Below, piece by piece: positions 43,943 through 52,616 of a stretch of 64,000 bases of DNA. Each line of letters begins with the position of its first letter. The first letter of the stretch is position 1. The notes beneath the pieces were generated by a model. The model worked only from the letters and a program-made list of their open reading frames with translations. It was not told where the DNA came from and ran no database searches. A program made the translations under genes and the position numbers. The stretch comes from VRUE01 sp963817945 (lineage in GTDB: Bacteria; Actinomycetota; Thermoleophilia; Solirubrobacterales; 70-9): assembly GCA_963817945.1 (NCBI GenBank), contig CAWFQH010000001.1, positions 1 to 64,000 of the forward strand. The letters are read 5' to 3'.

Positions 43943-44227
43943 ATGACGCCCAGCGACCTAGAGCAGGTGAACATGCACGAGGCGAAGACCCATCTCTCGA
44001 AGCTGGTCGAGCGCGTGGAAGGCGGCGAGGAGATCGTCATCAGCCGTGCCGGCAAGCCGGCGGCAAAGTTGGTGCCGGTGCCGAAACTCGGCCCTCGCAA
44101 GCTCGGCGGGTGGGAAGGGAAGGTCTGGATCTCACCCGACTTCTACGAGTTCGACAAGGAGATCGAGGAAATGTTCGAGGAAAGCGAGATATTCCCGCAC
44201 GGGGACGACCTCTGGAAGGGCGATTGA
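43943..44227 (+). CDS. Phd/YefM-type antitoxin
   Basis: 94 aa. N-terminal Phd fold: NMHEAKTHLSKLVERVEGGE then IVISRAGKPAAKLVPV, the classic antitoxin sequence. The acidic C-terminal tail (EFDKEIEEMFEES) would wrap the toxin. GGGGGAGAGAA precedes the ATG. Its stop overlaps the toxin start by 4 bp. Such antitoxins usually repress their own operon; short TTAG/CTAA half-sites at 43883-43899 could be the operator but are weak. Confidence 0.9.
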   Translation: MTPSDLEQVNMHEAKTHLSKLVERVEGGEEIVISRAGKPAAKLVPVPKLGPRKLGGWEGKVWISPDFYEFDKEIEEMFEESEIFPHGDDLWKGD

Positions 44228-44604
44228 GGCTGCTGCTCGACACCAATGCCCTCTTCTGGGCGCTGACCAGTCCCAATCGGCTCTGCGCAGAGGCAACTGC
44301 CGCGGTTGGCGCCGCAGAGAGCGATGTCTTCGTAAGCATCGTCAGCCCGTGGGAGCTGGCGATCAAGAAGTCCCACGGCAAGCTCCGAGACCCGGATGAT
44401 CTCGAAGAGCAGCTTCAGGCAAGGCACTTCAGGCTCCTCCCAGTTTCGATAGCCCACACCCGCGCCCTCGCGTCCCTGCCCCATCACCATCGCGATCCCT
44501 TTGACCGAATGCTCGTCGCTCAAGCCCAGACCGAGGGCTTGACGATCGTTACCTCCGATCGCCAGATAACGCGCTATCAGGTCGCAGTTCTTCGCGCCCT
44601 CTAA
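44224..44604 (+). CDS. PIN-domain toxin (VapC-like, Sll0205 group)
   Basis: 126 aa from TTG 44224 in a TTGA overlap with the antitoxin; this start gives MRLLLDTNALFWAL, the normal PIN N-terminus. Acidic residues of the nuclease centre are Asp in LLDTNA, Glu in SPWELAIKK and Asp in RDPFDRMLVAQA, with TSD near the C-terminus. Predicted RNA-cleaving toxin. It converges on ribH with overlapping stops. Confidence 0.9.
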   Translation: MRLLLDTNALFWALTSPNRLCAEATAAVGAAESDVFVSIVSPWELAIKKSHGKLRDPDDLEEQLQARHFRLLPVSIAHTRALASLPHHHRDPFDRMLVAQAQTEGLTIVTSDRQITRYQVAVLRAL

Positions 44605-45092
44605 CCCAGCCGGCGCTGCAGCAGCGCCATCCGCGCGACGGTGAGAGCGGCGTTGCGGCCCTGGTCGCGCTTGCCGCCCCCGGCGCGGGCGAGGGCCTGT
44701 TCCATCGTGTCGCAGGTGATGACGCCGAAAGAGCAGGGCACGCCTGTCTGCAGCTGCACGTCCTGGATTCCCCGGGCCGCCTCGGCGCAGACGAAGTCGT
44801 AGTGGTCCGTCTCGCCGCGGATCACGACCCCGAGGCAGGCGACGCCGGCGAAGTCGCCCGTCTCGGCGTGCAGCTTCGCCGCGAAGGGCAGCTCGTAGGC
44901 GCCGGGCACCGAGGCGTGCCTGACCGACGCGGCCGGGACGCCCGCCAGCTCGAAGCCTTCCTCAGCCCCCTGCAGCAGCCGCTGCGCCAGGTCCTCGTAG
45001 AAGCGGCCGACGCAGACCGCGAAGCGCAGCGAGGAGAGAATCGCCCGCTCGCCGTCGTCAAAGCCCTCCAGGAAGGAGCCGTCCTCAGCCAT
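44601..45092 (-). CDS. ribH: 6,7-dimethyl-8-ribityllumazine synthase
   Basis: 163 aa. Condenses the pyrimidine and butanone-phosphate intermediates in riboflavin synthesis. Motifs: VCVGRFYEDLAQRLL, VPGAYELPFAAK, VIRGETDHYDFV and SFGVITCDTMEQAL. Last gene of the rib operon, overlapping ribBA by 8 bp. Confidence 0.96.
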   Translation of the reverse strand: MAEDGSFLEGFDDGERAILSSLRFAVCVGRFYEDLAQRLLQGAEEGFELAGVPAASVRHASVPGAYELPFAAKLHAETGDFAGVACLGVVIRGETDHYDFVCAEAARGIQDVQLQTGVPCSFGVITCDTMEQALARAGGGKRDQGRNAALTVARMALLQRRLG

Positions 45093-46410
45093 CTCCCGCC
45101 TCCGCGTCGCGCTCCTCCTCCTCGCGGATCATCTCCTCGTCGAGCGCGAGCCCTTGGTGATGCAGAGCGTGGCCGAGCTTGTCGCGCTTGGCCCGCAGGT
45201 AGGCCTCGTTGTGGACGTTGGGATCCGCCTCGATTGGGACCTGCTCCGAGACCGAGAGCCCGTAGCCCTCGAGGCCGTGGATCTTCTTCGGGTTGTTGGT
45301 GAGGATGCGGATGCTGCTGAGCCCGAGGTCGACCAGGATCTGGGCGCCGATCCCGTAGTCGCGCAGATCGGCGGGCAGGCCGAGCTTGAGGTTGGCTTCG
45401 ACCGTGTCGGCGCCCTGCTCCTGCAGCTTGTAGGCGCGCAGCTTGTTGAGCAGGCCGATCCCGCGGCCCTCCTGGGAGAGGTAGAGGAGAACGCCCCGGC
45501 CCTCCTGCTCGATCATCGCCAGCGCCGAAGCGAGCTGTTCGCCGCAATCACAGCGCATGCTGTGAAAGACGTCGCCGGTCAGACACTCGCTGTGGACGCG
45601 AACCAGCACGTCCTCGACCCCGTCGACCTCGCCCTTGACCATCGCCACGTGGTGTTTGTCGTCGACCAGCGAGCGGTAGCCGACCGCGGTGAAGTCGCCG
45701 AAGGCGGTCGGCAGGGCGGTGTCGACAACTCGCTCGACCAGCTTCTCGGTGCGGCGCCGGTAGGCGATCAGGTCGGCGACGGTGACCATCTTCAGCCCAT
45801 GGCGCTCGCAGTAGGGCACCAGGTCCGGAACCCGCGCCATCGTCCCGTCCTCGTTCATCACCTCGCAGATCACTCCGGCCGGGTTGAGGCCGGCGAGTCG
45901 GGCGAGGTCGACCGCGGCCTCGGTCTGCCCCGTACGCTCTAGGACGCCGCCGGGTTTTGCCTTCAGCGGGAAGACGTGGCCTGGTTGGACGAGGTCGCGG
46001 GGGCTGGCGTTGGGGTCGACCGCGACCTGAATCGTGCGGGCGCGATCGGCGGCGGAGATCCCGGTCGTCACCCCATCGCGGGCCTCTATTGCAACCGTGA
46101 AGGCGGTCTGCAGCGGCGTCTCGTTCTTCGCGGCCATCAGGTCGAGTCCGAGCTCGTCGCAGCGCTCGGGCGTCAGCGCCAGGCAGATCAGCCCGCGCGC
46201 CTCCTTGGCCATGAAGTTGATCGCCTCCGGCGTCGCGAACTGGGCGGCCATCGTCAGGTCGCCCTCGTTCTCGCGGTCCTCGTCATCGCAGACGACGACC
46301 ATGCGTCCCTGGCGGATCTCCTCGATCGCCTCCTCGATCGGCGCGAACGGGCTCTCCCCCGTCGCCTCCGCTGCCTGCTCTGCCTTCGCCGCCTCTGCCA
46401 TCCGACTCAC
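45085..46410 (-). CDS. ribBA: Bifunctional DHBP synthase / GTP cyclohydrolase II
   Basis: 441 aa. RibB half (about 20-220): VVCDDEDRENEGDLTMAA, TGISAADRA and HVFPLKAKPGGVLERTGQTEA. RibA half (about 225-420): VHSECLTGDVFHSMRCDCGEQL with the zinc Cys, then YLSQEGRGIGLLNKL. The two enzymes start both branches of riboflavin synthesis. Start overlaps the ribE stop by 4 bp. Confidence 0.96.
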   Translation of the reverse strand: MSRMAEAAKAEQAAEATGESPFAPIEEAIEEIRQGRMVVVCDDEDRENEGDLTMAAQFATPEAINFMAKEARGLICLALTPERCDELGLDLMAAKNETPLQTAFTVAIEARDGVTTGISAADRARTIQVAVDPNASPRDLVQPGHVFPLKAKPGGVLERTGQTEAAVDLARLAGLNPAGVICEVMNEDGTMARVPDLVPYCERHGLKMVTVADLIAYRRRTEKLVERVVDTALPTAFGDFTAVGYRSLVDDKHHVAMVKGEVDGVEDVLVRVHSECLTGDVFHSMRCDCGEQLASALAMIEQEGRGVLLYLSQEGRGIGLLNKLRAYKLQEQGADTVEANLKLGLPADLRDYGIGAQILVDLGLSSIRILTNNPKKIHGLEGYGLSVSEQVPIEADPNVHNEAYLRAKRDKLGHALHHQGLALDEEMIREEEERDAEAGDG

Positions 46411-47012
46411 CTTTGCTCCTTTCCGGCCAATGGTGACACCAACCGCTCGATGTACTTGGCGACCACGTCACACTCGACATTCAGCTTGCGCCCTACCGCG
46501 GCCTCGCCGAGATTGGTCCGCTCCAGCGTCTCCGGGATCAGCGACACCTCGACCCAACGCTCGCCCAGGGCGGCGATGGTGAGGCTGACGCCGGCGAGCG
46601 CGATCGAGCCCCTGTCGATCGCGTACCGCAGCAGCTCGGGCGCCAGCGCCACCCGCAGCCGTTTGGCGAAGCCGTCGTCAGCAAGCGAGACGACCTCGCC
46701 GACCCCATCCGCATGGCCCTGGACGATGTGTCCTCCGAGGCGGTCCGAGGCCTTCATCGCAAGCTCCAAGTTCACGCGGCTGCCGCTCTTCAGCCCCCCT
46801 AGTGCGGTCACCTGCAGCGTCTGGTTCATCGCCGCGCTCTCGAACCCGGAGGCCTCCACCCCGGTCGCCGTCAGGCAGACGCCGTCGACCGCGATCGAGT
46901 CCCCCTCGGCGATTTCGGGCAACAGGGTCGTCGCAATCCGCAGCCGAGCCCCATCGGCATCGGCCTCGACGGACTCCACGCGTCCCACGTCTTCGATCAG
47001 CCCCGTGAACAC
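46407..47012 (-). CDS. ribE: Riboflavin synthase alpha subunit
   Basis: 201 aa. Two lumazine-binding repeats: MFTGLIEDVGRVES with SIAVDGVCLT in the first, HIVQGHADGVGEV then GSIALAGVSLTIA in the second. Catalyses dismutation of two lumazines to riboflavin. One base separates it from the ribD stop. Confidence 0.96.
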   Translation of the reverse strand: MFTGLIEDVGRVESVEADADGARLRIATTLLPEIAEGDSIAVDGVCLTATGVEASGFESAAMNQTLQVTALGGLKSGSRVNLELAMKASDRLGGHIVQGHADGVGEVVSLADDGFAKRLRVALAPELLRYAIDRGSIALAGVSLTIAALGERWVEVSLIPETLERTNLGEAAVGRKLNVECDVVAKYIERLVSPLAGKEQR

Positions 47013-47013
47013 G

Positions 47014-48177
47014 TCACCACTCCTTGAACCTTGCCGTGATCAACGTGTCGTCTCCTATCTCCTCGACGGCTCGGGACAGGGCCACCAGGCGCGCGGGTCC
47101 TGTCGCGGGAGGTGGGGGGCTTGCGGGCGAGGACGTCCTCAGCCCCCCTCCCCCCGCGCCACCCGCGCGAGAAGCGGCTTGGCCCAGCAGGGTCGGGGCG
47201 ACGAAGATGCGGGACTCATCGATGGCGTCAGCTTCGATGAAAGCTGCAGCGAGGGTCTGCCCACCCTCCAGGAAGAGGCTGGTGACGTTGCGTCGGCCGA
47301 GGTCCGAGAGGGCAGCATGGATGCGGTGGGCCGCAGTCGACCCATCCGCGACGACGACCTCGGCGCCTGCTTCGCTCAGAGCGATCTGACGCGACTGATC
47401 AGCGCCCGGTGCCACGACGATCAGCACCGGCGACTCGTCGAGCGTGCGCAACAGCTGTGAGTCGAGCGGCAGGCGGGCTTGCGAGTCGAAGACGACCCGC
47501 AGCGGCTGGCGGGCAGCGGGGCCGCGCGCGGTCAGTAGCGGATCGTCGGCGAGGACGGTGCCGATCCCGACCGCGATCGCGTCCGATTCGGCTCGCCAGC
47601 GGTGGACCAGCTCGCGGCTGCGCTCGCCCGAGATCCAGGGCGAGTCGCCCGCTGGCGTGGTGGTCTTGCCGTCGAGCGACATCGCCAGCTTCAGGGTGAC
47701 CAGGGGCAGGCCGGTGCGGGCATACTTGCGAAACGGCTGGTTGAGCAGGCGCGCCGCGGTCGCCTCCTCGCCGCTCGCAAACTCGACCTCGACGCCGCCA
47801 TCGCGGAGGACGCCCGGCCCGCGACCCGACGCCTTCTCGGAGGGGTCGTCGCAGCCGATTACGACGCGTCCGATTCCGGCCTCGAGGATCGCCTCGGTGC
47901 AGGGCGGCTGGCGCCCGTAGTGGGCGCACGGCTCCAGACTCACGTACATCGTCGCCCCGGCCGGATCCTCGCCGCGGCGCCGGCAATCCTCCAGCGCCGC
48001 CCGCTCGGCGTGCAGGCCGCCCAGCTCGGCGTGGTACCCCTCGCCGATCGCCTCGCCGTCGCGCACGATCACCGCGCCGACGAGAGGGTTGGGGCTAACC
48101 CGCCCCCGCCCGCCCTCGGCCAGCTCCAAGGCGCGCCTCAGGTGCGTCCAGTCCGTGCCTGTGAGCTGGGGGTTCAT
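47014..48177 (-). CDS. ribD: Bifunctional riboflavin deaminase-reductase RibD, with in-gene palindrome
   Basis: 387 aa from ATG 48177. Deaminase half: SPNPLVGAVIV, HAERAALEDC and PCAHYGRQPPCTEAI (zinc ligands). Reductase half: LKLAMSLDGKTTT, DSPWISGE and LFLEGGQTLAAAFIE. Near the C-terminus residues about 337-363 (AGGAGGGGLRTSSPAS and on) are encoded by a palindromic element and interrupt the RibD fold between LLGQAAS and RLVALSRAVE. The total is longer than usual because of this insert. First gene of the rib operon; no FMN riboswitch is visible in the 75-bp upstream gap. Confidence 0.93.
   Translation of the reverse strand: MNPQLTGTDWTHLRRALELAEGGRGRVSPNPLVGAVIVRDGEAIGEGYHAELGGLHAERAALEDCRRRGEDPAGATMYVSLEPCAHYGRQPPCTEAILEAGIGRVVIGCDDPSEKASGRGPGVLRDGGVEVEFASGEEATAARLLNQPFRKYARTGLPLVTLKLAMSLDGKTTTPAGDSPWISGERSRELVHRWRAESDAIAVGIGTVLADDPLLTARGPAARQPLRVVFDSQARLPLDSQLLRTLDESPVLIVVAPGADQSRQIALSEAGAEVVVADGSTAAHRIHAALSDLGRRNVTSLFLEGGQTLAAAFIEADAIDESRIFVAPTLLGQAASRAGGAGGGGLRTSSPASPPPPATGPARLVALSRAVEEIGDDTLITARFKEW
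47090..47169. repeat. In-gene palindromic element (ribD)
   Basis: Terminal 9-bp repeats CGCGCGGGT/ACCCGCGCG (47090-47098, 47161-47169). Internal stem 47105-47121 with 47141-47157 pairs in 15 of 17 positions. Inserted in the opposite window orientation to the other copies, but because ribD is on the minus strand its translation (GGAG...SSPA...PATGPAR) matches that of the flippase copy. Confidence 0.85.
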
Positions 48178-48252
48178 AAGACCGATTGACTCGTCAATCA
48201 ACCCGATTCTACTGCCGCGCCGACGGAGCCTACGGATACCCTGATCGCCCAC
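48178..48252. other. Divergent gap ribD / glycosyltransferase
   Basis: 75 bp with a small GATTGA-CTCG-TCAATC hairpin (48184-48199). Too short for an RFN element; promoters for both directions should be here. Confidence 0.4.
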
Positions 48253-49239
48253 GTGAAGCTGATCATCCAGATCCCGTGCCTTAACGAGGCGCAGACCCTC
48301 CCCGCCACGATCGCCGATCTGCCGCGACAGATCGAGGGCATCGACGAGGTGGAGCTGCTGGTGATCGACGACGGCTCGACCGACGAGACGGTCGAGGTGG
48401 CGCGTCGCAACGGCGTCGAGCACATTGTCCGGCTGACCAACAACAAGGGGCTGGCGGCGGCCTTCCAGGCCGGCCTCGACGCCAGTCTCAAGCTCGGCGC
48501 CGACATCGTGGTCAACACCGATGCCGACAACCAGTACCGGGGCGCCGACGTGACAAAGCTGGTGGCGCCGATCCTTGCCGGCGAGGCCGACATCGTCGTC
48601 GGCGACCGCCACGTCGCCGGGGTCGAGGACTTCTCCAGGTCCAAGAAAGGCCTGCAGCGGGTCGGCAGCTGGGTCGTGCGCAAGCTGTCCGATACGGCCA
48701 TCACCGACACGACCTCCGGCTTCCGCGCCTACAACCGCGAGGCGGCGCTGGGCCTGCTTGTCGTGGACAACTTCACCTACACGCTGGAGAGCCTGATCCA
48801 GGCCGGGAAGATGCTGGTCGCGGTCGGCCAGACCGACATCGGCGTCAACCCACAGACCCGCGAGTCGAGACTCTTCCGCACGACCGGCGCCTACGTGCGC
48901 CGCAATGCGCTCTCGATCCTCCGTATCTACGCCCGCTACGAGCCGCTGCGGGTGTTCGCTTCGGCGGGGGTGCTCGTCGGCCTGCTGGCGCTGGGTGCGT
49001 GGATGCCGTTTCTGCTCGACTGGATCCTCAACGGCGACCGCAGCGGTCACATCCAGTCGCTGATCCTCGGCGCCGTCCTCTTCATCGCCGCCCTGCAGCT
49101 GCTCGCCTTGGGCGTGATCGGCGACCTGCTCGCCGGCCAGCGAGTGATGACCCAACGTGTCTTCGAGCGGGTGCGACGAGTTGAGCTTGCACTGGGCGTT
49201 GAGCCCTCGCACTACGAGCCCGGCGCCCCGGGCCGCTGA
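48253..49239 (+). CDS. Family 2 glycosyltransferase, membrane anchored
   Basis: 328 aa from GTG 48253. GT-A fold with IPCLNEAQTLPATI, LLVIDDGSTDET and NTDADNQYRGAD (DxD), similar to dolichyl/polyprenyl-phosphate mannose synthases. Two C-terminal membrane helices (about 236-258 and 268-292). It probably loads a sugar onto a lipid carrier for surface glycan. Overlaps the flippase gene (TGATG), so the two act together. Confidence 0.88.
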   Translation: MKLIIQIPCLNEAQTLPATIADLPRQIEGIDEVELLVIDDGSTDETVEVARRNGVEHIVRLTNNKGLAAAFQAGLDASLKLGADIVVNTDADNQYRGADVTKLVAPILAGEADIVVGDRHVAGVEDFSRSKKGLQRVGSWVVRKLSDTAITDTTSGFRAYNREAALGLLVVDNFTYTLESLIQAGKMLVAVGQTDIGVNPQTRESRLFRTTGAYVRRNALSILRIYARYEPLRVFASAGVLVGLLALGAWMPFLLDWILNGDRSGHIQSLILGAVLFIAALQLLALGVIGDLLAGQRVMTQRVFERVRRVELALGVEPSHYEPGAPGR

Positions 49240-50750
49240 TGGGGCTGCGAGAGAGGCTGCCCGGCGCCCGGCAGGCGGCGGGCGGGGACGGCTCGGCGAC
49301 GGCCGAGTACGGCAAGACGGCCAGCTTCCTGGCGATCGGCGTCGGCCTCACCGGCGTCATCACCTACGTCTACTTCTTCATCGCCTCGCACGTTCTCTCC
49401 AAGCCCGACTACGGAGAGATCACCGTCGTCTGGTCGGCGGTCTTCATCACCGTCTCCACCCTCTACCGGCCGGTCGACCAGCTGCTCTCGCGTCATATCT
49501 CCGAGCGGCTGGCGCGGGGCGAATCGGTACGCGAGCCGACCCTGGTCGCAACGAAGATCCAGCTCGGCCTCGCCGCCTCATTTGCGGTCCTCACGCTGGC
49601 CCTGCGCGGGCCGATCGAAGACGGTCTGTTGAGCGGCAACGAAACGCTCTACTGGGTCTTCCTGCTCGCCGTGCTCTTCTACGCGGCGAGCTACTTCGCG
49701 CGCGGCTACCTGGCCGGGCACCGCCGCTTCGGCCTCTTCGCGACGATGATCCTCTCCGAGTCGGTGTTCCGCACCTCCTTCGCCCTCCTCGTCGCCGTCG
49801 GCCTCCTCAGCGGCCAATCCGCAGTCGCAATAGGAATAGTCGCCGCCCCGTCCCTCTCGCTATTGGTGGTGCCGGCGGCCTTCGCGCGCCGGGCGCACCG
49901 CGGATCCGCAACGTCGTCCGACTTCGAGACCACTCGCGTGGGTGGCGCGGGGAAGGAGTCCTCGCCCGCAGCGTCGTCCCGCGAGGACGAGGACTCCTTC
50001 CCCGCGACAGGCCCCGCGCGCCGCGACCCGATGTCCGAGAGTGATGAGTTCACGCTGGGTCACGGAACCGGGTTCGCCGCCGCCGTGCTCCTGATCATGC
50101 TCGGCGAGCAGGTCTTCCTCAACGCGGGGCCGCTGATCGTGCGCGGGATCGAGGGGGCCGCCGCCGCCGGCTTCATTTTCAACGTGTTGATGATCGCGCG
50201 GGCGCCGCTGCAGCTCTTTCAGGCGGTCTCGACCAGCATCCTCCCCCACCTCACCACCCTTCACGCCAGCGAGGAGGCGGGCAGCGACGAGGAGTTCCAC
50301 CGCTCCGTGCGGATGGTGCTGATGGCGGTTGCCGCCTTTACCGCGGTCGTCGCACTGGCCGTGCTCGCCGCCGGCCCGCAATTGATGCAGCTCGCCTTCA
50401 GCGACAAGTTCAGCTACGACCGCGTTGGCCTGCTGCTGGTCACGGCCGGCATGGGCCTCTACCTCTCCTCGGTGACGATCAACCAGGCCTGCCTCGCGCA
50501 GGGACAGGTGCGGCGCGCTTCGATCCGCTGGATCGGCTGCGCAACCTTCTTCGTCGCCTGGTGCTTCCTGGCGCCGATCGGGGATGAGTTCCGCCGTGTC
50601 GAGATCGGCTTTGCCGTCGCCGCACTGCTCCTCTTCGGGCTGCTCTTCGCGATCTACCGGCGACCGCGCGAGCGTCTGGAAGACGTGCCGAGGGCCGGCT
50701 CGACCGAGGAGCTCGAGACCCGGCTGGCGGCAGCCGACGAGGGCGCGTAG
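49239..50750 (+). CDS. Polysaccharide/lipid-linked oligosaccharide flippase, with in-gene palindrome
   Basis: 503 aa. About 12-14 membrane helices in the MATE/MurJ-like polysaccharide-biosynthesis pattern; no enzyme motif. Between the helices around residues 205-220 and 275-295 there is a hydrophilic loop whose residues about 233-261 (VGGAGKESSPAASSRED and on) are encoded by a palindromic element. Coupled to the GT2 gene, so it likely moves the lipid-linked glycan across the membrane. Stop lies 11 bp before the antiporter start. Confidence 0.85.
   Translation: MGLRERLPGARQAAGGDGSATAEYGKTASFLAIGVGLTGVITYVYFFIASHVLSKPDYGEITVVWSAVFITVSTLYRPVDQLLSRHISERLARGESVREPTLVATKIQLGLAASFAVLTLALRGPIEDGLLSGNETLYWVFLLAVLFYAASYFARGYLAGHRRFGLFATMILSESVFRTSFALLVAVGLLSGQSAVAIGIVAAPSLSLLVVPAAFARRAHRGSATSSDFETTRVGGAGKESSPAASSREDEDSFPATGPARRDPMSESDEFTLGHGTGFAAAVLLIMLGEQVFLNAGPLIVRGIEGAAAAGFIFNVLMIARAPLQLFQAVSTSILPHLTTLHASEEAGSDEEFHRSVRMVLMAVAAFTAVVALAVLAAGPQLMQLAFSDKFSYDRVGLLLVTAGMGLYLSSVTINQACLAQGQVRRASIRWIGCATFFVAWCFLAPIGDEFRRVEIGFAVAALLLFGLLFAIYRRPRERLEDVPRAGSTEELETRLAAADEGA
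49935..50020. repeat. In-gene palindromic element (flippase)
   Basis: An 18-bp perfect internal stem (49947-49964 with 49988-50005) is flanked by GGGTGGCGCGG and CGCGACAGGCCCCGCG ends. The centre is CCCGCAGCGTCGTCCCGCG, identical to the rplS copies. Read in frame in a loop between membrane helices. Confidence 0.88.
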
Positions 50751-50761
50751 GCTCGGGGACG

Positions 50762-52561
50762 ATGGGCGGCCACGACGCGGAGCTGATCCTCGTCGCCGGC
50801 GCCCTGCTGGCGGCCGGCATCGGCGGCGCCCTACTGGCGGACCGGATCCGCATCCCCGGCCTGCTGCTCTTCCTCGGCCTTGGCATGCTGGCCGGCTCCG
50901 AGGGCATCGGCGGGATTGAGTTCGACGACGCGGAGCTGGCCCGGACGCTCGGCACGATCGCCCTGATCCTGATCCTGCTGGAGGGCGGGCTGAGTGCCGG
51001 CTGGGCGGAGATCCGCCCCGTCCTCGGCACGGCGGCCTCGCTGGCGACCGTGGGGACCGTCGTCACCGCCGTCGTCGCCGGGCTGGCCGCAACCGTCATC
51101 TTCGACCTCGGCACCCTGGAAGGGATGCTGATCGGAGCGGCGATCGCCGCCACCGACTCGGCGGCAATCTTCGCCGTCCTGCGCCGCTCGACCCTGGAGA
51201 AGAGGCTGGCGCGCTCGCTGGAGGGGGAGTCGGGCATGAACGACCCGGTCGCGCTCCTGCTCGTGATCGGGTTCATCGAATGGATCCAGGAGCCGGGCTT
51301 CGGGCTCGCCGACATGGCCGGCCTGCTCGTGCTCAAACTGGCGATCGGGGGCGTCATCGGCGTCGTGGTCGGGCGCGCAGCGGTGGTCGGACTGAGCAGG
51401 GTGGCGCTGCCAACCGACGGCATCTACCCCGTCGCCACGATCGCCATCGCCGCGGTCTCCTTCGGGCTGGCCGAGGTGGCCTACGGATCGGGTTTCCTCG
51501 CCGTCTACCTGACCGGGTTGGCGCTCGGGTCGGGGCGGATCCCGGCCCGGCGCACCGTCGTCGCCTTCCACGAGGGAGTCGGCTGGGTGGCGCAGATCGG
51601 CCTCTTCATCCTGCTCGGCCTGCTCGTCTTCCCCAGCACGCTCGACGACGTCGCCCTGGAGGGACTGGCGCTGTCGGCGGTGCTGATCCTGCTCGCGCGG
51701 CCGCTCGCAGCCTTCGCAGCAACCCTCTTCTCGCCGCTCAACCTGCGTGAGCGGACGATGCTGGGCTGGGCTGGGCTGCGGGGGGCGACGCCGATCTGGC
51801 TCGCCACCTTCCCGGTCGTGGCCGGCGTCGACCCCGGTGGCCAGCTGTTCGCAATCGTCTTCTTCGTCGTCGTGACGTCGACCCTGGTCCAAGGCGCCAG
51901 CTTCGAGCCGCTCGCCAAGCGGCTCGGCCTCACCACCGACGAGCCCTCGCTGCCGCGGCGCCTGCTCGAGTCGGGACGGATCCGCCGCATGGGCGGCGAC
52001 GTGATCGCCTACCGGCTACGTCCGGGCGCTGCCGCGGCCGGCCACATGGTGCGCGAGCTCGGCCTGCCGCGCGAAGCCCTGGTCAACGTGATCGTCCGCG
52101 ACGGCCGGGCGCTGCCGCCACGTGGGTCCTCCGAGGTGCGCGAGGGCGATGAGTTGCACATCCTCGTTCGCGGCGAGGTGCGCAGCGAGGTCGAGAACCT
52201 GACCCGGCGCTGGCACGAGGGGCCGATCGGCGAGGCGCCGCCGCAGCTCCTGCCGCGCCGCGCCGCGTCGCAGGTCTTCTCGGTCGGCCCGGCGAACGCC
52301 GCCGATGACCCCTCCTCCCCGCGCTCGGTTGACGGCATCCCCGTCGTCTCGGTGGTCCGCAGCCGGCGTGACCGTCAAAGCGCCCTCGTCGCCCTCGCCG
52401 ACGGCCGCTACGCCGTGACCACCGAAGGCATCGTCGCCATCGGCGGCCGGCAGGCCCTTGCGCGCTGGTGTGAGCGCCGGGCCGAACGCAGCGGTGTCGA
52501 CGATCCTTCTGAGCGAGCCTGGTGGCAAGAGGCGATCGGCGCGTTGATAGCCAGGGGCTGA
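50762..52561 (+). CDS. K+/H+ antiporter (CPA1, NhaP2/CvrA type)
   Basis: 599 aa. About 12 membrane helices with the exchanger signatures ILLEGGLSAGW, AAIAATDSAAIFAVLRR and EGESGMNDPVALLLV. After residue 400 a cytoplasmic TrkA_C/RCK-C domain (AAGHMVRELGLPREALVN, EVREGDELHILVRGE) is followed by a further 100-residue regulatory tail. Extrudes K+ or Na+ in exchange for protons. Third gene in the GT2-flippase run. Confidence 0.92.
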   Translation: MGGHDAELILVAGALLAAGIGGALLADRIRIPGLLLFLGLGMLAGSEGIGGIEFDDAELARTLGTIALILILLEGGLSAGWAEIRPVLGTAASLATVGTVVTAVVAGLAATVIFDLGTLEGMLIGAAIAATDSAAIFAVLRRSTLEKRLARSLEGESGMNDPVALLLVIGFIEWIQEPGFGLADMAGLLVLKLAIGGVIGVVVGRAAVVGLSRVALPTDGIYPVATIAIAAVSFGLAEVAYGSGFLAVYLTGLALGSGRIPARRTVVAFHEGVGWVAQIGLFILLGLLVFPSTLDDVALEGLALSAVLILLARPLAAFAATLFSPLNLRERTMLGWAGLRGATPIWLATFPVVAGVDPGGQLFAIVFFVVVTSTLVQGASFEPLAKRLGLTTDEPSLPRRLLESGRIRRMGGDVIAYRLRPGAAAAGHMVRELGLPREALVNVIVRDGRALPPRGSSEVREGDELHILVRGEVRSEVENLTRRWHEGPIGEAPPQLLPRRAASQVFSVGPANAADDPSSPRSVDGIPVVSVVRSRRDRQSALVALADGRYAVTTEGIVAIGGRQALARWCERRAERSGVDDPSERAWWQEAIGALIARG

Positions 52562-52616
52562 CCTCCAGCCACCGTCAGAGCCGGCGACCGGAACCCACAC
52601 TATTCCGTTGCAACGC

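Noticed and set aside
48178..48252. FMN riboswitch before ribD
   Set aside because: The 75-bp gap is too short and lacks conserved RFN helices; only a 6-bp hairpin is present.
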